A DNA stretch of 64,000 nt from Vibrio breoganii (lineage in GTDB: Bacteria > Pseudomonadota > Gammaproteobacteria > Enterobacterales > Vibrionaceae): NCBI RefSeq assembly GCF_001677275.1, contig NZ_CP016177.1, forward strand, positions 682,001-746,000, given 5' to 3'. Shown piece by piece: positions 28,038 to 37,643 of this stretch. The position numbers and the translations under genes are program-made. The notes under the pieces are model-generated. The model searched no databases. It was not told the DNA's origin and saw only the letters and a list, made by a program, of their open reading frames with translations. Positions within the stretch are counted from its first letter, which is position 1. Each line of letters opens with the position of its first letter.

Positions 28038-29564
28038 TTAGTCTTTCGGCCGAGTTCTCATAGATAGGAACACAGAGAACAATAGGATACAGAAAACTGC
28101 GATATCTAGCGGTAACCCACCAAATTGAACGTAAGGGGTTTTACCGTTTGTCGGTACGACCTTCGCTCTTAGTACTGCTTCCTCAAACTGTGGAAGATCA
28201 GCGGTTATGTGACCTTTGTAATCCGTGACGGCGGTGACACCGTTGTTCGTTGCGCGAATCACGGGCATACCAAACTCTAAGGCTCTCATGCGAGCAATAG
28301 CCATGTGTTGAAGCGGGCCTATTGAGTCACCAAACCAAGCATCGTTAGATAGGGTCAAGATGTAGTCAGTTTCGTCGGTGATATTATCTCGAAGCTGCTG
28401 GCCAAAGATAATCTCGTAACATAGCGCTACCACCATATGCATGCCTTTGGCGACAATATTGTCTTGCACATAATCACCACGATCAAATGAAGACATCGGT
28501 AAATTAAAGAACGGCGCCAGAGGTCTTAAAAAGTCCTCGAGAGGCACAAACTCACCAAACGGCAACAGGTGATGCTTTTTATAGCGAGGCTGAGTGTCGT
28601 AGTTGTATTCACCTGATGGTGTCACTCCAACCGTTGTGACGCTGTTGTAATAGGTGTGACGCCCCTCTTGAGTCAGGACCCCAGTGATTACCGCTGAATC
28701 GTTCTGGCGAGCCGCTTTATCGAGATTGCTCATGAAAGAGGTGACTTCGTCTTCGAACGCAGGTATTGCCGCCTCAGGCCAGATGATAATATCCGCATCC
28801 CAGTTTTGGCGAGTATGGTCCATATACTTCATTAGCGTTGGCCAGCGCTGGCTTGGTAGCCACTTTGTCTCTTGCTGAACATTGCCCTGAATAAGTGCCA
28901 CTGTTTGTGCTCGACTTTCGTCAGGGGCTACCCAGTTGATGAAATGCGTTAATCCTGCAACGGCAAACAGTGCCACAGGAATCCACACTTGTTTCCAAGT
29001 ACGGCGAGTAATAATCATGGCTAAGCTACTCGATATCGCCATCACCCACATGCTAATCAAGTCTACACCGCCGATAGGAGCTAATCCGGATAGTGGTGAT
29101 TCTATCTGTGTGTAACCTAGTAAAAGCCAAGGGAAGCCTGTTAGAGCCCAGCCACGTAACCAATCACAGATTATCCATAAAGCGGGGGTGACAAGTAGGG
29201 CATTAAACCAGTGCTTGTGTCCGTTAAATTTCGTATATAGGGCAGCAAACAGCGCCGAGTAGATCGAGAGATAACCAACCAGCAACGCCATGAGTAGTAG
29301 GCTGGCGGGTTTTGGCATGCCACCAAAGGTATCTATGCTGACATGCACCCAACTGATGCCTGTGGCAAATAGCCCTATGCCCCACAGGTACCCTATTAAG
29401 GCAGAGGAGCGAGTTGATTGTCCCTTAAGTAAGAGAAGCAACAGCAACGGGCTGAGCAGAGCCAGGGGCCAAATTTGATATGGGGCGAAGGAAAGAGTTG
29501 TGCTGGCGCCAACAAAAGCGGCCGCAAGCGGCCGCATTAGGCGATGAGTCATCAATGATTTCAT
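28038..29564 (-). CDS. lnt: apolipoprotein N-acyltransferase
   Basis: Inner-membrane enzyme that adds the third acyl chain to lipoproteins, as needed for those in this window such as LptE, RlpA, LolB and MetQ. The 508 residues comprise an N-terminal multi-spanning part and a nitrilase-like periplasmic domain. The catalytic triad is visible as Glu in IIWPEAAIP, Lys in [13 protein letters not shown] and Cys in VALCYEIIF. It follows corC by 55 bp. Confidence 0.97.
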   Translation of the reverse strand: MKSLMTHRLMRPLAAAFVGASTTLSFAPYQIWPLALLSPLLLLLLLKGQSTRSSALIGYLWGIGLFATGISWVHVSIDTFGGMPKPASLLLMALLVGYLSIYSALFAALYTKFNGHKHWFNALLVTPALWIICDWLRGWALTGFPWLLLGYTQIESPLSGLAPIGGVDLISMWVMAISSSLAMIITRRTWKQVWIPVALFAVAGLTHFINWVAPDESRAQTVALIQGNVQQETKWLPSQRWPTLMKYMDHTRQNWDADIIIWPEAAIPAFEDEVTSFMSNLDKAARQNDSAVITGVLTQEGRHTYYNSVTTVGVTPSGEYNYDTQPRYKKHHLLPFGEFVPLEDFLRPLAPFFNLPMSSFDRGDYVQDNIVAKGMHMVVALCYEIIFGQQLRDNITDETDYILTLSNDAWFGDSIGPLQHMAIARMRALEFGMPVIRATNNGVTAVTDYKGHITADLPQFEEAVLRAKVVPTNGKTPYVQFGGLPLDIAVFCILLFSVFLSMRTRPKD

Positions 29565-29619
29565 CTTAGTATTGAGTCTGTTTCTCTAGAGGGTTATACC
29601 TCGTCCGAGAGCAAGCGTG

Positions 29620-30516
29620 TTATTCGCCACTCTCTTTCTCAGACTCATTGTCTGGGACGGTAACCTGAAGTTGAATAATACGGCGATTATCTGCTGACGT
29701 GACCTTGAAGCTATACGCCTCGATCTCGACGATTTCGCCTCGACTAGGTAGATGACCAAATTGGGTCATGACCAAACCACCTACGGTATCCACTTCTTCA
29801 TCGCTGAAGTTAGTGTCAAAGGTATCATTAAATTCTTCGATAGTCGTCAGAGCCCTGACAGCAAATGTATGTTTGCTGAGCTGGCGGATCTCTAACTCTT
29901 CTTCGTCGTCAAACTCATCTTCAATCTCACCAACGATCTCTTCAAGAATATCCTCGATAGTGATCAGGCCAGATACACCACCAAACTCATCGACCACAAT
30001 TGCCATATGGTAGCGCTCTTCGCGGAATTCCTTAAGTAGGCGATCCACACGCTTACTCTCTGGAACAACCACTGCAGGGCGTATGACTTGCTCGATATCG
30101 AAGGGTGCACTTTCCGAGCCTAGATATTTCAACAGGTCTTTAGCCAGCAAAATACCTTCAACGTGGTCCTTATCCTCGCTGATAACAGGGTAACGGGAGT
30201 GTTGTGCGTCAGTGATAAGATTGATGAGCGCATCAAGGTCGTCAGTGCGTTCTACCGTAACCATTTGCGAGCGAGGGATCATGATGTCACGAACTTTCTG
30301 CTCGGCAATTTCCATCACACCCTCAAGCATATCTCGAGTGTCATGGTCGATTAGGTCGTTTTCTTCCGAATCACGGATGACATCGACGAGTTCTTGGCGG
30401 TCTTTAGGGTCCACTTGGAAAAGTTGACCTAGACGTTCGAAGAAGGATTTCCTACTCGGACCTTCTGATTTTTCCTTTGAGCCCTCTTTAGAGGGCGAGT
30501 TGTCTTCGCTGTTCAT
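29620..30516 (-). CDS. corC: CorC/YbeX family protein (CBS and CorC_HlyC domains)
   Basis: 298-residue cytoplasmic protein with a paired CBS domain (about 65-195, starting [19 protein letters not shown]) and a C-terminal CorC_HlyC domain (about 205-290, [16 protein letters not shown]). The E. coli homologue YbeX/CorC has been linked to magnesium/cobalt efflux and ribosome metabolism. No membrane DUF21 domain is present, as in E. coli. It lies between ybeY and lnt in a conserved order. Confidence 0.93.
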   Translation of the reverse strand: MNSEDNSPSKEGSKEKSEGPSRKSFFERLGQLFQVDPKDRQELVDVIRDSEENDLIDHDTRDMLEGVMEIAEQKVRDIMIPRSQMVTVERTDDLDALINLITDAQHSRYPVISEDKDHVEGILLAKDLLKYLGSESAPFDIEQVIRPAVVVPESKRVDRLLKEFREERYHMAIVVDEFGGVSGLITIEDILEEIVGEIEDEFDDEEELEIRQLSKHTFAVRALTTIEEFNDTFDTNFSDEEVDTVGGLVMTQFGHLPSRGEIVEIEAYSFKVTSADNRRIIQLQVTVPDNESEKESGE

Positions 30517-30576
30517 TGCTTCTCAATGGTTAACGCTATCAAATGTGTAATAGCTCACTGTATCTTTATATTGGGA

Positions 30577-31041
30577 TTACTGCTTTTCTGCAAGGTAAGG
30601 ATCGTCAAAACCTAACCCTTGCATAATTTCAGTTTCTAGAGATTCCATCTCTTCGGCTTCTTCGTCCTGAATATGGTCGTAGCCAAGCAGGTGTAAGCTG
30701 CCGTGCACCACCATATGAGCCCAATGTGCAGTCAGAGGTTTTTGCTGCGCAGCGGCTTCATCTTCAACCACTTGCTTGCAAATGACAAGATCCCCTAGCA
30801 AATTTATTTCTACGCCGGGAGGTGCCTCAAATGGGAAGGACAGAACGTTGGTCGGCTTATCTTTACCACGATAATCGTGATTAAGCTGGTGGCTCTCTTC
30901 AGAATCCACTATACGAATAGTGAGTTCTGAGTCAGGCTGAAATTGCGTTAACGTGTAATCAAGCCAAGACTGAAAGTCTTGTTCTGAAGGTAACTGGCTG
31001 TCGTTTTCAACAGCCAGTTGTAGGTCCAGATAAATGGCCAT
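30577..31041 (-). CDS. ybeY: endoribonuclease YbeY
   Basis: Metal-dependent RNase that acts in 16S rRNA 3' maturation and quality control. The 154 residues carry the three-histidine zinc site in [22 protein letters not shown] is the other conserved segment. The start shares one base with the ybeZ stop, so the two are translationally coupled; they also interact physically in other bacteria. Confidence 0.96.
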   Translation of the reverse strand: MAIYLDLQLAVENDSQLPSEQDFQSWLDYTLTQFQPDSELTIRIVDSEESHQLNHDYRGKDKPTNVLSFPFEAPPGVEINLLGDLVICKQVVEDEAAAQQKPLTAHWAHMVVHGSLHLLGYDHIQDEEAEEMESLETEIMQGLGFDDPYLAEKQ

Positions 31042-32147
31042 TATTTACTCACAAGTTGTGATTGTTGCTGAGTTTGAAGTGCAGCGTCAGCGACAAGTTT
31101 AGCTTCACGCTCTTCGCGTTCTTGACGACGACGTTGTTCAATCGCTTTCTTTTCTTTTTGGTCTTGAACTTCCCACTTCTCATAGGCGTTAACGATACGT
31201 GCTACCACTGGGTGTCGCACAACATCATCCGCTAAGAAGAAGTTGAAGCTGATATCGTCCACTTCAGAAAGTACTTCGATAGCGTGGCGTAAGCCAGATT
31301 TAGCACCACGAGGTAAATCTATTTGGGTAACGTCACCTGTGATAACAGCTCGCGAGTTAAAGCCGATACGCGTTAAGAACATCTTCATCTGCTCGATGGT
31401 GGTGTTCTGGCTCTCATCCAAAATAATAAATGCGTCGTTCAAAGTACGGCCACGCATATAGGCAAGAGGCGCAACTTCAATAACGTTACGTTCAATCAAC
31501 TTTTCAACACGCTCAAAACCTAACATTTCAAACAGTGCATCATAAAGAGGGCGAAGGTAAGGGTCGACCTTTTGGCTGAGATCGCCAGGCAAGAAACCCA
31601 GCTTTTCACCGGCTTCTACCGCAGGGCGAGTCAATAAGATACGTCTGATCTCTTGGCGCTCAAGTGCGTCGACGGCAGCTGCAACGGCTAGGTAAGTTTT
31701 ACCAGTACCAGCGGGGCCAACACCAAAGGTGATATCGTGGGTGACCATGTTCATCAGATATTGGGCCTGGTTTGGCGTGCGAGGTTTAATCACACCCTTT
31801 TTAGTCTTAATAAACACTTCTTTGCCGTGAGAGAACTCAGCTTCGGCAGCCTGCTCAAGGACGCCACTTTCTTTCACTTCTAGATGGATTTGCTCTGGCT
31901 CTATATCAGGGATATTGCCACGAACAGGCGCAGTTTGAACGTAAAGTCTTTTAACGATATCGAGTGCCGCAGAGGCGGTATGAGGTTGGCCCACGATGGA
32001 GAAGTGGTTACCACGATAGTTGATTTCAACGCCAAGGCGACGTTCTAGGTGCTTGATGTTGTCATCAAAAGGGCCACAAAGGCTAGAAAGACGGTGATTA
32101 TTTGCTGGTTCTAGATCGATCTCTAGGGTAACAATTTTATTGCTCAA
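31041..32147 (-). CDS. ybeZ: PhoH-like ATPase YbeZ
   Basis: PhoH-family P-loop ATPase, partner of YbeY in RNA metabolism. The 368 residues contain Walker [12 protein letters not shown] near 140 and the Walker B region [12 protein letters not shown] charged tail (about 325-368, rich in Lys, Arg, Glu and Gln) is likely helical and may contact RNA or partners. It lies 66 bp after miaB in the conserved miaB-ybeZ-ybeY-corC-lnt series. Confidence 0.95.
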   Translation of the reverse strand: MSNKIVTLEIDLEPANNHRLSSLCGPFDDNIKHLERRLGVEINYRGNHFSIVGQPHTASAALDIVKRLYVQTAPVRGNIPDIEPEQIHLEVKESGVLEQAAEAEFSHGKEVFIKTKKGVIKPRTPNQAQYLMNMVTHDITFGVGPAGTGKTYLAVAAAVDALERQEIRRILLTRPAVEAGEKLGFLPGDLSQKVDPYLRPLYDALFEMLGFERVEKLIERNVIEVAPLAYMRGRTLNDAFIILDESQNTTIEQMKMFLTRIGFNSRAVITGDVTQIDLPRGAKSGLRHAIEVLSEVDDISFNFFLADDVVRHPVVARIVNAYEKWEVQDQKEKKAIEQRRRQEREEREAKLVADAALQTQQQSQLVSK

Positions 32148-32213
32148 TGGTGCCTCGCATTTACTGTACTGAAGGAGTCCTTGTGGACTCTTTCAGTATA
32201 GCTGTATGTTACT

Positions 32214-33647
32214 TTAAGGTGTAAATGTCGCTACACCTAATTCATCTTCCTTGCGTGTCTTAGTCATCATCTCAGTTGGAGAGACAGCGATACGAAGGTC
32301 CATTTCTGATTCTGTGCGAACAAGTTCGCCACGTAAAGAGTTAGCGAACACGTCTGTGATTTTTACATCAACGAATTGGCCAATTAGGTCAGCATTACCT
32401 TCAAAGTTCACTACGCGGTTGTTTTCTGTACGTGCGCGAAGCTCCATCAGATCTTTCTTCGATGGGCCTTCTACCAATACGCGTTGCACTGTACCTAGCA
32501 TTTGACGAGAGTAACGCATCGCTTGTGCGTTAACCGTTTGCTGTAGCTCGTACAAACGCTCTTTCTTCTCTTGCTCTGTCAGATCACATGGGTAATCTGC
32601 TGCTGGCGTACCAGGGCGAGGAGAGAAGACAAAGCTGAAGCTCATGTCGAAATCAACGTCACGGATGATCTTCATTGTGTCTTGGAAGTCTTGGTCAGAC
32701 TCACCAGGGAAGCCAACAATAAAGTCTGAGCTGATCTGGATATCAGGACGAGCTTTACGCAGTTTACGGATAATCGACTTGTATTCGATTGCGGTATGAG
32801 GACGCTTCATCATAGTCAGGATACGGTCTGAACCGCTTTGCACTGGTAGGTGCAAGAAGCTAACTAGCTCTGGAGTGTCTTCGTACACTGCAATGATGTC
32901 GTCAGTAAACTCAAGCGGGTGGCTTGTAGTAAAGCGAATGCGGTCAATACCATCAATTGAGGCTACTAGGCGCAGTAGGTTTGCAAACGAACAGATGTCA
33001 CCATCGTACGTTGGACCGCGGTATGCATTTACGTTTTGGCCAAGAAGGTTGACTTCGCGTACACCTTGCTCAGCAAGTTGTGCGATTTCAAATAGAACAT
33101 CGTCCATCGGACGGCTAACTTCTTCACCACGAGTGTAGGGTACAACACAGTATGTGCAGTATTTAGAACAGCCTTCCATAATAGAAACGAACGCTGTTGC
33201 ACCTTCAGCGCGAGGCTCAGGTAAGTTGTCAAACTTCTCGATCTCAGGGAAAGAGATGTCCATAACAGGGGCATCATCGCTTTGAGATTGTTTGATCATC
33301 TCTGGAAGACGGTGCAGTGTTTGCGGGCCAAAGATAACATCAACGTAAGGTGCACGTTGACGAATATGGTCGCCTTCTTGAGTCGCAACACAACCACCAA
33401 CACCGATGACTACGCCTGGTTTAGTGTCTTTTAAAGTCTTCCAACGGCCAAGCTGGTGGAACACTTTTTCTTGTGCTTTTTCACGAATAGAGCAGGTGTT
33501 TAGTAGTAATACATCCGCTTCTTTAGGATCTTCTGTTAGCTCAAATCCGTTGGCGGCATTAAGCAGGTCAGCCATCTTTGATGAATCGTATTCGTTCATC
33601 TGGCAACCCCAGGTCTTGATCAGAAGTTTCTTACTCATTGCATTCAC
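32214..33647 (-). CDS. miaB: tRNA-2-methylthio-N6-dimethylallyladenosine synthase MiaB
   Basis: Radical-SAM methylthiotransferase that modifies i6A37 of tRNAs reading UNN codons. The 477 residues show the N-terminal UPF0004 domain ([15 protein letters not shown]), the radical-SAM triad CSKYCTYC and a C-terminal TRAM domain (about 380-445). Codon 4 is also ATG (33638, [11 protein letters not shown]), and either start is possible. It is the first gene of its series and divergent from the MITE and ubiF. Confidence 0.97.
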   Translation of the reverse strand: MNAMSKKLLIKTWGCQMNEYDSSKMADLLNAANGFELTEDPKEADVLLLNTCSIREKAQEKVFHQLGRWKTLKDTKPGVVIGVGGCVATQEGDHIRQRAPYVDVIFGPQTLHRLPEMIKQSQSDDAPVMDISFPEIEKFDNLPEPRAEGATAFVSIMEGCSKYCTYCVVPYTRGEEVSRPMDDVLFEIAQLAEQGVREVNLLGQNVNAYRGPTYDGDICSFANLLRLVASIDGIDRIRFTTSHPLEFTDDIIAVYEDTPELVSFLHLPVQSGSDRILTMMKRPHTAIEYKSIIRKLRKARPDIQISSDFIVGFPGESDQDFQDTMKIIRDVDFDMSFSFVFSPRPGTPAADYPCDLTEQEKKERLYELQQTVNAQAMRYSRQMLGTVQRVLVEGPSKKDLMELRARTENNRVVNFEGNADLIGQFVDVKITDVFANSLRGELVRTESEMDLRIAVSPTEMMTKTRKEDELGVATFTP

Positions 33648-33869
33648 ACTCGTGTTAATTAATCACTTTTCAACTGGCTATATTGCTCAGTATTTCACCA
33701 CGCATAGTCGTGGCGAGCCGCGTATTGTACTGACTAAATGATGCAATGACTAGCTTTCAAGCTTAAATTTCATCCGTTGCAGGGTAAGGCATTGTTTGTA
33801 TTGAGCTGCTTTTTTGTAGATTTAATCCAAACTGGGGAGGTAACAACAAATAAACTTAAGGGGGAGAAT

Positions 33870-34137
33870 TAGGGTCTGTTGACCTTTTGCGATTAAATTT
33901 TGCTCGACCAGAAGCCATTTAATCAAGGCGAGGGACTTGCAGCCTAGTCATCTAAGCAAAAGGCGCTCAACGAAGAGTAAATGGCTTCTGGACGAGCCCT
34001 TCGGGTAGCGCTTTGTTGGGCATTACTACCGCGTTAGCCGCTTTTCATGTGGAACCACCACACCTAAAAGCGACTGCCTTGTATTAATACCCAACAAATC
34101 GCTACAAAAACAACCTCAAAAGATCAACAGACCCTAG
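33870..34137. mobile_element. MITE-like element with terminal inverted repeats and two long hairpins
   Basis: 268 bp bounded by TAGGGTCTGTTGACCTTTT (33870-33888) and its inverse (34119-34137), with 18 of 19 positions matching. Inside lie two long inverted repeats: 33902-33921 with 33978-33997 (19/20, reading GCTCGACCAGAAGCCATTTA) and 34007-34025 with 34086-34104 (17/19, AGCGCTTTGTTGGGCATTA). There is no ORF. This is the structure of a non-autonomous element. I cannot name the parental IS and see no clear target duplication. Confidence 0.75.
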
Positions 34138-34232
34138 AGCATGAATAAATTGAGTCCTCGTACAGGCATTGCTGAGCGCTTTTAAGTACAATTAATCAAA
34201 AGGCATAAACAAATGTTATTTAAGGATAAAGG

Positions 34233-35390
34233 GTGGCACACATGCATTTTGATGTAGCAGTGATAGGCGGTGGCATGGTTGGCGCCGCAACAGCGCTCGG
34301 GCTGGCAAAGCAAGGTAAACGAGTTGCGATTGTCGAGGGCTACCAACCTAAGTCTTTTGAATCTTCTCAAGACTTGGATATCCGAATCTCAGCCATATCA
34401 AAAAGCTCCGTTGATCTTCTAGAGCAACTGGGTGCTTGGCCCCATATCCAAAGTAAGAGGGTTTATCCCTACTCAGGCTTGGAAACGTGGGAACTTGAAA
34501 ATTGCTGTACACGCTTTGATGCGGCTGATCTTGATTTGCCTCTGCTGGGTTATATGGTTGAGAATCGTGTTTTGCAGTTGGGGATCTGGGAGGCTCTGAG
34601 TGAGGACTCGAACGTGACCTTTTACTGCCCGGACTCTTTGGTGAGTATGACGACAAATGAACAGGGTAAGCACTTAGAGCTGTCGTCTGGGGATGTATTG
34701 AGCGCCAGCTTAGTGGTTGGAGCGGATGGTGCAAACTCAAAGGTGAGACAAATCGCTGGAATTGGCGTGACAGCCTGGGATTACCGACAAGATTGTATGC
34801 TGATCAATGTGGATACAGATTGCCTTGATGTCGATGTGACTTGGCAGTGGTTTACTCCTAGTGGCCCAAGGTCGTACTTGCCGATGGGCGAGGGCAAAGG
34901 TTGCCTAGTTTGGTATGACTCACCGCAGCGCATTAAGCAGCTTGCTCAATTAAGTGTTGCAGAATTACAAGCTGAGATAGAGCGATGCTTCCCTAAGAGA
35001 GTTGGCCATGTAACGGTAAAAGATTCGGCTTCATTTCCTTTGAAACGTCGCCATGCCCAACACTACTGTAAGGAAGGGGCTGTGTTGGTGGGAGATTCCG
35101 CCCATACCATCAATCCATTGGCGGGACAGGGTGTTAATCTAGGCTTTAAAGATGTTACTGCATTGCTGACAACATTGAGTGATGGCGATTATTCTTTGGA
35201 TAATCTTGAACAATATCAGCAACTAAGAAAAACAGATAATTTGATAATGCAAACCGCTATGGATGTATTCTATGTGGGCTTTAGCAATAATCTAGGACCA
35301 GTAAAGATGCTAAGAAATGTTGGGCTTAAACTGGCTGACAGTGCAGGCCCTCTTAAGCATCAAGCATTGAAGTATGCCTTAGGGTTATAG
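34233..35390 (+). CDS. ubiF: 2-octaprenyl-3-methyl-6-methoxy-1,4-benzoquinol hydroxylase (UbiF type)
   Basis: FAD monooxygenase of aerobic ubiquinone synthesis (C5/C6 ring hydroxylation step in E. coli). The 385 residues have the dinucleotide-binding GGGMVGAATALGLAKQGK at the N-terminus, the DG-type motif LVVGADGANSKVRQIAG and the FAD ribityl-binding ALVGDSAHTINPLAGQGVN-like segment GDSAHTINPLAGQGVNLG. The close match of LPLLGYMVEN and the C-terminal KHQALKYALGL to E. coli UbiF supports this over UbiH/VisC. The start is GTG 34233, or ATG 34242. As in E. coli it sits between miaB and the Met-Leu-Gln tRNA cluster. Confidence 0.93.
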   Translation: MAHMHFDVAVIGGGMVGAATALGLAKQGKRVAIVEGYQPKSFESSQDLDIRISAISKSSVDLLEQLGAWPHIQSKRVYPYSGLETWELENCCTRFDAADLDLPLLGYMVENRVLQLGIWEALSEDSNVTFYCPDSLVSMTTNEQGKHLELSSGDVLSASLVVGADGANSKVRQIAGIGVTAWDYRQDCMLINVDTDCLDVDVTWQWFTPSGPRSYLPMGEGKGCLVWYDSPQRIKQLAQLSVAELQAEIERCFPKRVGHVTVKDSASFPLKRRHAQHYCKEGAVLVGDSAHTINPLAGQGVNLGFKDVTALLTTLSDGDYSLDNLEQYQQLRKTDNLIMQTAMDVFYVGFSNNLGPVKMLRNVGLKLADSAGPLKHQALKYALGL

Positions 35391-35413
35391 CGTTTTTAAT
35401 TGTTAAAACGGAA

Positions 35414-35450
35414 AGGGCGCAGATAGCATGATGTTGTCTGCGCCCTTTTT
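35414..35450 (+). terminator. ubiF terminator
   Basis: Stem GGGCGCAGA / TCTGCGCCC with a 13-nt loop and a T-run, 24 bp past the ubiF stop. Confidence 0.9.
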
Positions 35451-35475
35451 ATATGAGATGACTTTTCTACAGGCA

Positions 35476-35502
35476 ATAAAAAACCCGTCTAAAAGACGGG
35501 TT
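35476..35502 (-). terminator. terminator of the tRNA operon
   Basis: Stem AACCCGTCT / AGACGGGTT with a short loop. On the minus strand it is followed by a T-run, and it lies 11 bp after the last tRNA-Leu. It ends the array transcribed from 37.6 kb. Confidence 0.9.
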
Positions 35503-35512
35503 CTCTATATGA

Positions 35513-35597
35513 TGGTGCGGAAGGAGAGACTTGAACTCTCACACCTTGCGGCGCCAGAACCTAAATCTGGTGCGTCTACCAATTCCGCCACTTCCGC
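35513..35597 (-). tRNA. tRNA-Leu(UAG), copy 1 of 7
   Basis: 85 nt including encoded CCA. The anticodon loop TTTAGGT gives anticodon UAG. There is a 7-bp acceptor stem GCGGAAG/CTTCCGC and a long variable arm (GGCGCCGCAAGGTGT), as in E. coli leuW. It is the last gene of the array, next to the terminator. Confidence 0.98.
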
Positions 35598-35680
35598 ATC
35601 AATTTTGTGGTTAGAGAGATGATTGGTGAATCTCAATAACGTTGTGTACTCTTTTTACTAAGAGCTACCACTTTAAATAG

Positions 35681-35755
35681 TGGCTGGGCTACCTGGATTC
35701 GAACCAGGGAATGCTGGCATCAAAAGCCAGTGCCTTACCGCTTGGCGATAGCCCA
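35681..35755 (-). tRNA. tRNA-Gln(UUG), copy 1 of 5
   Basis: 75 nt including CCA. The anticodon loop TTTTGAT gives UUG. Acceptor stem TGGGCTA/TAGCCCA with discriminator G. The downstream spacer is almost identical to that after the copy at 36854-36928. Confidence 0.98.
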
Positions 35756-35789
35756 ACAGAGAAAGTTCCATGAACTCAATCTTAAATAA

Positions 35790-35874
35790 TGGTGCGGAAG
35801 GAGAGACTTGAACTCTCACACCTTGCGGCGCCAGAACCTAAATCTGGTGCGTCTACCAATTCCGCCACTTCCGC
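35790..35874 (-). tRNA. tRNA-Leu(UAG), copy 2 of 7
   Basis: Same sequence as the copy at 35513-35597, with encoded CCA. It lies 34 bp from the Gln gene downstream of it, within a Leu-Gln-Leu block that recurs at 36686-37047. Confidence 0.98.
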
Positions 35875-35976
35875 ATCGCTTTGTTTTATCTCTAAGCAAG
35901 AGTTTAGTCTTAGTCGATGATTGGTGAATCAACTAGACGTTGTGTGCTCTTTTACTAAGAGCGTCCACTTAAATAG

Positions 35977-36046
35977 TGGCTGGGCTACTTAGAGCCGAAC
36001 CAGGGGGAATAACGAGGCATCAAATGCTTTGTCTCACCCTTATTGT
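35977..36046 (-). pseudogene. decayed tRNA-Gln remnant
   Basis: The 3' half (CCTGGTTCG...AAGTAGCCCAGCCA) matches tRNA-Gln, and GCATTTGATGC resembles a damaged anticodon arm keeping TTG. The T-arm pairing is broken (GGCTCTAA instead of AATCCAGG). The 5' acceptor strand is lost (CAATAAGGG instead of TGGGCTA). It sits in the usual spacer immediately beside an intact tRNA-Gln (36049-36123). Confidence 0.8.
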
Positions 36047-36048
36047 AG

Positions 36049-36123
36049 TGGCTGGGCTACCTGGATTCGAACCAGGGAATGCTGGCATCAAAAGCCAGTG
36101 CCTTACCGCTTGGCGATAGCCCA
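36049..36123 (-). tRNA. tRNA-Gln(UUG), copy 2 of 5
   Basis: 75 nt including CCA, anticodon loop TTTTGAT. Identical in the readable body to the copy at 35681-35755. The remnant at 35977-36046 lies directly downstream. Confidence 0.98.
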
Positions 36124-36157
36124 ACAGAGAAAGTTCTAAGAACTCAATCTTAAATAA

Positions 36158-36242
36158 TGGTGCGGAAGGAGAGACTTGAACTCTCACACCTTGCGGCGCC
36201 AGAACCTAAATCTGGTGCGTCTACCAATTCCGCCACTTCCGC
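36158..36242 (-). tRNA. tRNA-Leu(UAG), copy 3 of 7
   Basis: 85 nt including CCA, anticodon UAG. Same sequence as the other central Leu copies. Confidence 0.98.
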
Positions 36243-36294
36243 AACAATCTTGTAGTCTTAGTCGATGATTGGTAAATCAACTAGACGTTGTAAA

Positions 36295-36371
36295 TGGTGG
36301 CTACTGCGGGATTTGAACCTGCGACCCCATCATTATGAGTGATGTGCTCTAACCAGCTGAGCTAAGTAGCC
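36295..36371 (-). tRNA. tRNA-Met(CAU), elongator type, copy 1 of 3
   Basis: 77 nt including CCA. The anticodon loop CTCATAA gives CAU. The acceptor stem GGCTACT/AGTAGCC begins with a paired G1, so it is an elongator and not an initiator. A tRNA-Ile2 (lysidine-modified CAU) reading was considered; the body matches metT/metU-type genes of the equivalent E. coli cluster. Confidence 0.94.
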
Positions 36372-36409
36372 ACTCTGTTTTAGAGATAACGTGATCCCTA
36401 AATTAAATA

Positions 36410-36494
36410 TGGTGCGGAAGGAGAGACTTGAACTCTCACACCTTGCGGCGCCAGAACCTAAATCTGGTGCGTCTACCAATTCCGCCACTTCCGC
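36410..36494 (-). tRNA. tRNA-Leu(UAG), copy 4 of 7
   Basis: 85 nt including CCA, anticodon UAG. It lies 38 bp upstream, in transcription order, of Met copy 1. Confidence 0.98.
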
Positions 36495-36576
36495 ATCAAT
36501 TTTGTAGTCTTAGTCGATGATTGGTGAATCAACTAGACGTTGTGTGCTCTTTTACTAAGAGCGTCCACTTAAATAG

Positions 36577-36651
36577 TGGCTGGGCTACCTGGATTCGAAC
36601 CAGGGAATGCTGGCATCAAAAGCCAGTGCCTTACCGCTTGGCGATAGCCCA
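36577..36651 (-). tRNA. tRNA-Gln(UUG), copy 3 of 5
   Basis: 75 nt including CCA, anticodon loop TTTTGAT. The downstream spacer matches the one that flanks the Gln remnant at 35977. Confidence 0.98.
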
Positions 36652-36685
36652 ACAGAGAAAGTTCTAAGAACTCAATCTTAAATAA

Positions 36686-36770
36686 TGGTGCGGAAGGAGA
36701 GACTTGAACTCTCACACCTTGCGGCGCCAGAACCTAAATCTGGTGCGTCTACCAATTCCGCCACTTCCGC
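36686..36770 (-). tRNA. tRNA-Leu(UAG), copy 5 of 7
   Basis: 85 nt including CCA, anticodon UAG. First gene of the duplicated block that mirrors 35513-35880. Confidence 0.98.
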
Positions 36771-36853
36771 ATCAATTTTGTGGTTAGAGAGATGATTGGT
36801 GAATCTCAATAACGTTGTGTGCTCTTTTTACTAAGAGCTACCACTTTAAATAG

Positions 36854-36928
36854 TGGCTGGGCTACCTGGATTCGAACCAGGGAATGCTGGCATCAAAAGC
36901 CAGTGCCTTACCGCTTGGCGATAGCCCA
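36854..36928 (-). tRNA. tRNA-Gln(UUG), copy 4 of 5
   Basis: 75 nt including CCA, anticodon UUG. The surrounding spacers are nearly identical to those of copy 1, 1173 bp away. Confidence 0.98.
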
Positions 36929-36962
36929 ACAGAGAAAGTTCCATGAACTCAATCTTAAATAA

Positions 36963-37047
36963 TGGTGCGGAAGGAGAGACTTGAACTCTCACACCTTGCG
37001 GCGCCAGAACCTAAATCTGGTGCGTCTACCAATTCCGCCACTTCCGC
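36963..37047 (-). tRNA. tRNA-Leu(UAG), copy 6 of 7
   Basis: 85 nt including CCA, anticodon UAG. Counterpart of copy 2 in the duplicated block. Confidence 0.98.
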
Positions 37048-37120
37048 ATCGCTTTGTTTTATCTCTAAGCAAGAGTTTAGTCTTAGTCGATGATTGGTAA
37101 AATCAACCAGACGTTGTATA

Positions 37121-37197
37121 TGGTGGCTACTGCGGGATTTGAACCTGCGACCCCATCATTATGAGTGATGTGCTCTAACCAGCTGAGCTAAGTAGCC
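37121..37197 (-). tRNA. tRNA-Met(CAU), elongator type, copy 2 of 3
   Basis: 77 nt including CCA, anticodon loop CTCATAA. Same sequence as copy 1. Confidence 0.94.
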
Positions 37198-37277
37198 ACT
37201 TTAATTTTGAGCGAGAGAGGATAAACTAATCTCGCTTTATTTCCAATGATTTTTTAATAAAATCACGAAATAAAATG

Positions 37278-37352
37278 TGGCTGGGCTACCTGGATTCGAA
37301 CCAGGGAATGCCGGCATCAAAAGCCGGTGCCTTACCGCTTGGCGATAGCCCA
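37278..37352 (-). tRNA. tRNA-Gln(UUG), copy 5 of 5, variant anticodon stem
   Basis: 75 nt including CCA, anticodon UUG. The anticodon stem is CCGGC/GCCGG instead of CTGGC/GCCAG, a compensated-pair difference from the other four copies. Being promoter-proximal, it may be the ancestral copy. Confidence 0.97.
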
Positions 37353-37360
37353 ACTAAATA

Positions 37361-37445
37361 TGGTGCGGAAGGAGAGACTTGAACTCTCACACCTTGCAGC
37401 GCCAGAACCTAAATCTGGTGCGTCTACCAATTCCGCCACTTCCGC
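37361..37445 (-). tRNA. tRNA-Leu(UAG), copy 7 of 7, variant variable arm
   Basis: 85 nt including CCA, anticodon UAG. One base in the variable-arm region (GCTGCAAGG in place of GCCGCAAGG) differs from the other six copies. Confidence 0.97.
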
Positions 37446-37485
37446 ATATTTCCTAATAACTCTCAAAAAGAAAGCATTTAGGAAA

Positions 37486-37562
37486 TGGTGGCTACTGCGG
37501 GATTTGAACCTGCGACCCCATCATTATGAGTGATGTGCTCTAACCAGCTGAGCTAAGTAGCC
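37486..37562 (-). tRNA. tRNA-Met(CAU), elongator type, copy 3 of 3
   Basis: 77 nt including CCA, anticodon loop CTCATAA. It is the first gene of the tRNA operon, 53 bp downstream of the -10 box. Confidence 0.94.
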
Positions 37563-37614
37563 ATTACCATATTGTCTTTCTCAACGCTGTTAGACAGTGT
37601 CGAGAACGGAGCGC

Positions 37615-37643
37615 ATTATGCGTATATCCCCGGAAACCGTCAA
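37615..37643 (-). promoter_or_regulatory. sigma-70 promoter of the tRNA operon
   Basis: On the minus strand TTGACG (-35, 37638-37643) and CATAAT (-10, 37615-37620) are separated by exactly 17 bp. They are followed by the GC-rich GCGCTCCG, as in stringently controlled stable-RNA promoters. The gap 37644-37826 upstream is AT-rich and could hold an UP element. Confidence 0.85.

Noticed and set aside
35428..37533. Short plus-strand reading frames repeating MVRKERLELSHLAAPEPKSG
   Set aside because: They are the complement of the tRNA-Leu and neighbouring tRNA genes, not proteins.
35513..37562. Regular repeats that could be mistaken for a CRISPR array
   Set aside because: Each repeat folds as a complete tRNA with CCA; spacers are duplicated and not unique, and no cas genes are present.
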